In this document: positions 62,668 to 64,000 of the stretch, in pieces
Layout: every line of letters begins with the position of its first letter
Position numbering within the stretch: the first letter of the stretch is position 1
DNA from: Streptomyces atratus
GTDB taxonomy: Bacteria; Actinomycetota; Actinomycetes; Streptomycetales; Streptomycetaceae
Assembly: GCF_900119365.1 (NCBI RefSeq)
Contig: NZ_FPJO01000015.1
Coordinates: 108,719 to 172,718, forward strand
Reading direction: 5' to 3'
Length of the DNA: 64,000 nt
Translations under genes and position numbers: made by a program
The notes under the pieces: model-generated
The model's database searches: none
What the model was told of the DNA's origin: nothing
The model's input: the letters and a program-made list of their open reading frames with translations, nothing else

Positions 62668-63756
62668 TTAACCGAGGGGGTGCATCCAGCCATGGGTGTC
62701 CTCGGCGACGCCGCGCTGGATGTCCAGCAGGCGCTCGCGCAGCTTCATCGTGACCTCGCCGGGCGCGCCGTCGCCCTGGGTCCACTCGCCGCCCTCGGAC
62801 TTGACGGTGCCGACCGGGGTGATGACGGCCGCGGTGCCGCAGGCGAAGACCTCGGTGAGGGTGCCGTTCGCGGTGTCCTCGCGCCACTGGTCGATGGAGA
62901 CGCGGCCCTCCTCGGACTCGTAGCCGAGGTCACGGGCGACCTTGAGCAGCGAGTCGCGGGTGACACCGGCGAGCAGGGAGCCGGTCAGGGTCGGGGTGAC
63001 GATCTTGTTCCCGTACACGAAGTACAGGTTCATGCCACCGAGCTCCTCGACCCACTTGTGCTCGACCGCGTCGAGGTAGGCGACCTGGTCGCAGCCCTTC
63101 TCGGCGGCCTCGGCCTGGGCGAGGAGGGACGCGGCGTAGTTGCCGCCGGTCTTGGCGTCGCCCAGGCCGCCGGGGACGGCGCGCACCCGGTTCTCGGAGA
63201 GCCAGATCGAGACCGGCTTCACACCGCCGGGGAAGTACGCGCCGGCCGGCGAGGCGATCACCAGGAACAGGTACTCGTTGGAGGGCCGCACACCGAGACC
63301 GACCTCGGTCGCGATCATGAACGGGCGCAGGTAGAGGGACTCCTCGCCGCCGTGCGCCGGAACCCAGGCCTCGTCCTGCTTGACGAGTGCGTCACAGGCC
63401 GCGATGAACGTCTCGACGGGCAGCTCGGGCATGGCCAGCCGACGGGCGGAGCCCTGGAAGCGCTTGGCGTTGGCCTCGGGACGGAAAGTGGCGACCGAGC
63501 CGTCGGGCTGGCGGTACGCCTTGAGACCCTCGAAGATCTCCTGCGCGTAGTGCAGGGTCATGTTGGCGGGATCGATCGAAAGCGGCGCGTACGGCACGAG
63601 CTGGGCGTCGTGCCAGCCGCGGCCCTCGGTCCACTTGATGGTCACCATGTGATCGGTGAAGTGGCGGCCGAATCCGGGGTTGACCATGCTCGCCTCGCGC
63701 TCCGCGTCGGACAGCGGGTTCGAGGAGGGCTTGAGCTCGATCGTGGGCGTCGTCAT
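62668..63756 (-). CDS. ilvE: Branched-chain amino acid aminotransferase
   Basis: This 362-aa class IV PLP aminotransferase makes or degrades Ile, Leu and Val. The PLP Lys is in GDAKTGGNYAAS; other class IV blocks are NMTLHYAQEIFEGLKAYR, ESLYLRPFMIATEVGLGVRP, and EVFACGTAAVITPVG. Length and start (ATG 63756) agree with actinobacterial IlvE. The TAA stop is shared with the MITE target site. It belongs to the same pathway as cimA, about 7 kb away, though not the same transcript. Confidence 0.95.
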   Translation of the reverse strand: MTTPTIELKPSSNPLSDAEREASMVNPGFGRHFTDHMVTIKWTEGRGWHDAQLVPYAPLSIDPANMTLHYAQEIFEGLKAYRQPDGSVATFRPEANAKRFQGSARRLAMPELPVETFIAACDALVKQDEAWVPAHGGEESLYLRPFMIATEVGLGVRPSNEYLFLVIASPAGAYFPGGVKPVSIWLSENRVRAVPGGLGDAKTGGNYAASLLAQAEAAEKGCDQVAYLDAVEHKWVEELGGMNLYFVYGNKIVTPTLTGSLLAGVTRDSLLKVARDLGYESEEGRVSIDQWREDTANGTLTEVFACGTAAVITPVGTVKSEGGEWTQGDGAPGEVTMKLRERLLDIQRGVAEDTHGWMHPLG

Positions 63757-63942
63757 GAGTGCGTGTCCTTCACCGTTGTGTGTGTTGGACCGCGCTCACG
63801 CCGCTCCTGCCAGACAGGTGCTAGGACGTCCGAGCTTTACCGCAAGCCACGGCCCCGTTCGATTATCGCTCCCGGGTGGCCGTGCACGAAACGACACGAT
63901 CGCGGTCCAGTGGTCGATGGTGGCACCCGGGGCCGCACAGGT
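63757..63942. other. Upstream region of ilvE
   Basis: About 190 bp of leader and promoter region. No convincing gene, T-box or other riboswitch was found. A -10/-35 pair could not be set with confidence. Confidence 0.5.
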
Positions 63943-63977
63943 GAAGCCGCCGGGTGCGGCTGCTGCCCGGCGGCTTC
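63943..63977. terminator. Terminator hairpin at window end
   Basis: GAAGCCGCCGGG pairs with CCCGGCGGCTTC (12 bp). It probably ends a minus-strand gene that lies beyond the window, perhaps leuB by recalled synteny. Confidence 0.65.
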
Positions 63978-64000
63978 GAAACGGAGTCGTCGGGTCAGTT

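Noticed and set aside
63757..63942. T-box or other riboswitch before ilvE
   Set aside because: No T-box core sequence, specifier structure or attenuator terminator was found.

Overview
The window looks like chromosomal core DNA of a Streptomyces species. GC content is very high with strong third-position GC bias. The order tRNA-Gln, gltX, two tandem conservons, accB/accE, cimA, urease, ilvE matches the region I remember around SCO5547 to SCO5523 of S. coelicolor. A handful of genes carry the rare TTA (bldA) codon. The species cannot be named from the sequence.

Layout: 1-5.6 kb holds tRNA-Gln(CUG), a HAD phosphatase, a small accessory patch (truncated DUF5753 regulator, a small unknown protein, a DUF3800 protein), gltX coupled to a fumarylacetoacetase-family gene, and a small 62-aa protein with a duplicated ANPRRT motif. 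6.2-16.6 kb holds two complete conservons (cvnA-B-C-D, twice): inner-membrane sensor ATPase, Roadblock protein, DUF742 protein and small GTPase. Their B and D genes are almost identical, which suggests gene conversion. 16.7-18.6 kb encodes the AccB and AccE subunits of acetyl-CoA carboxylase. 18.7-26.1 kb is the most unusual locus: a tightly overlapping five-gene operon with a trypsin-like protease, a PknG-like Ser/Thr kinase with zinc-ribbon N-terminus, a vWA/zinc-ribbon protein, a four-pass membrane protein with a 15-bp coding repeat, and a solute-binding lipoprotein. It resembles the mycobacterial PknG/GlnX/GlnH amino-acid-sensing module with extra parts.

26.3-41.2 kb is rich in secreted and envelope functions: a GH101 endo-alpha-N-acetylgalactosaminidase, an MBL hydrolase, a frameshifted DUF397 gene, a GH64 beta-1,3-glucanase behind a LacI-type palindrome, an ALF-repeat secreted protein, an M15-like secreted protein, YceI, a thioredoxin-reductase-like protein, a multidomain SpoIIE-type phosphatase and a TPM-domain membrane protein. 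41.3-49.5 kb is a LacI-controlled beta-glucoside operon: lacI, Opp/Dpp-type binding protein, two ATPases, two permeases and a GH1 beta-glucosidase. The same 12-bp palindrome core lies before GH64 and inside the start of the binding-protein gene, so the two loci may form a beta-glucan utilisation regulon.

49.6-54.9 kb is an accessory patch (HAD, XRE regulator, glycosyltransferase fragment, phosphotransferase, TTA-rich membrane protein). 55-64 kb returns to core metabolism: cimA with a candidate Ile attenuator, an MHS transporter, a urease/agmatine deiminase/TetR operon under a 37-bp inverted-repeat operator, and ilvE, whose stop codon borders a 196-bp MITE-like element.
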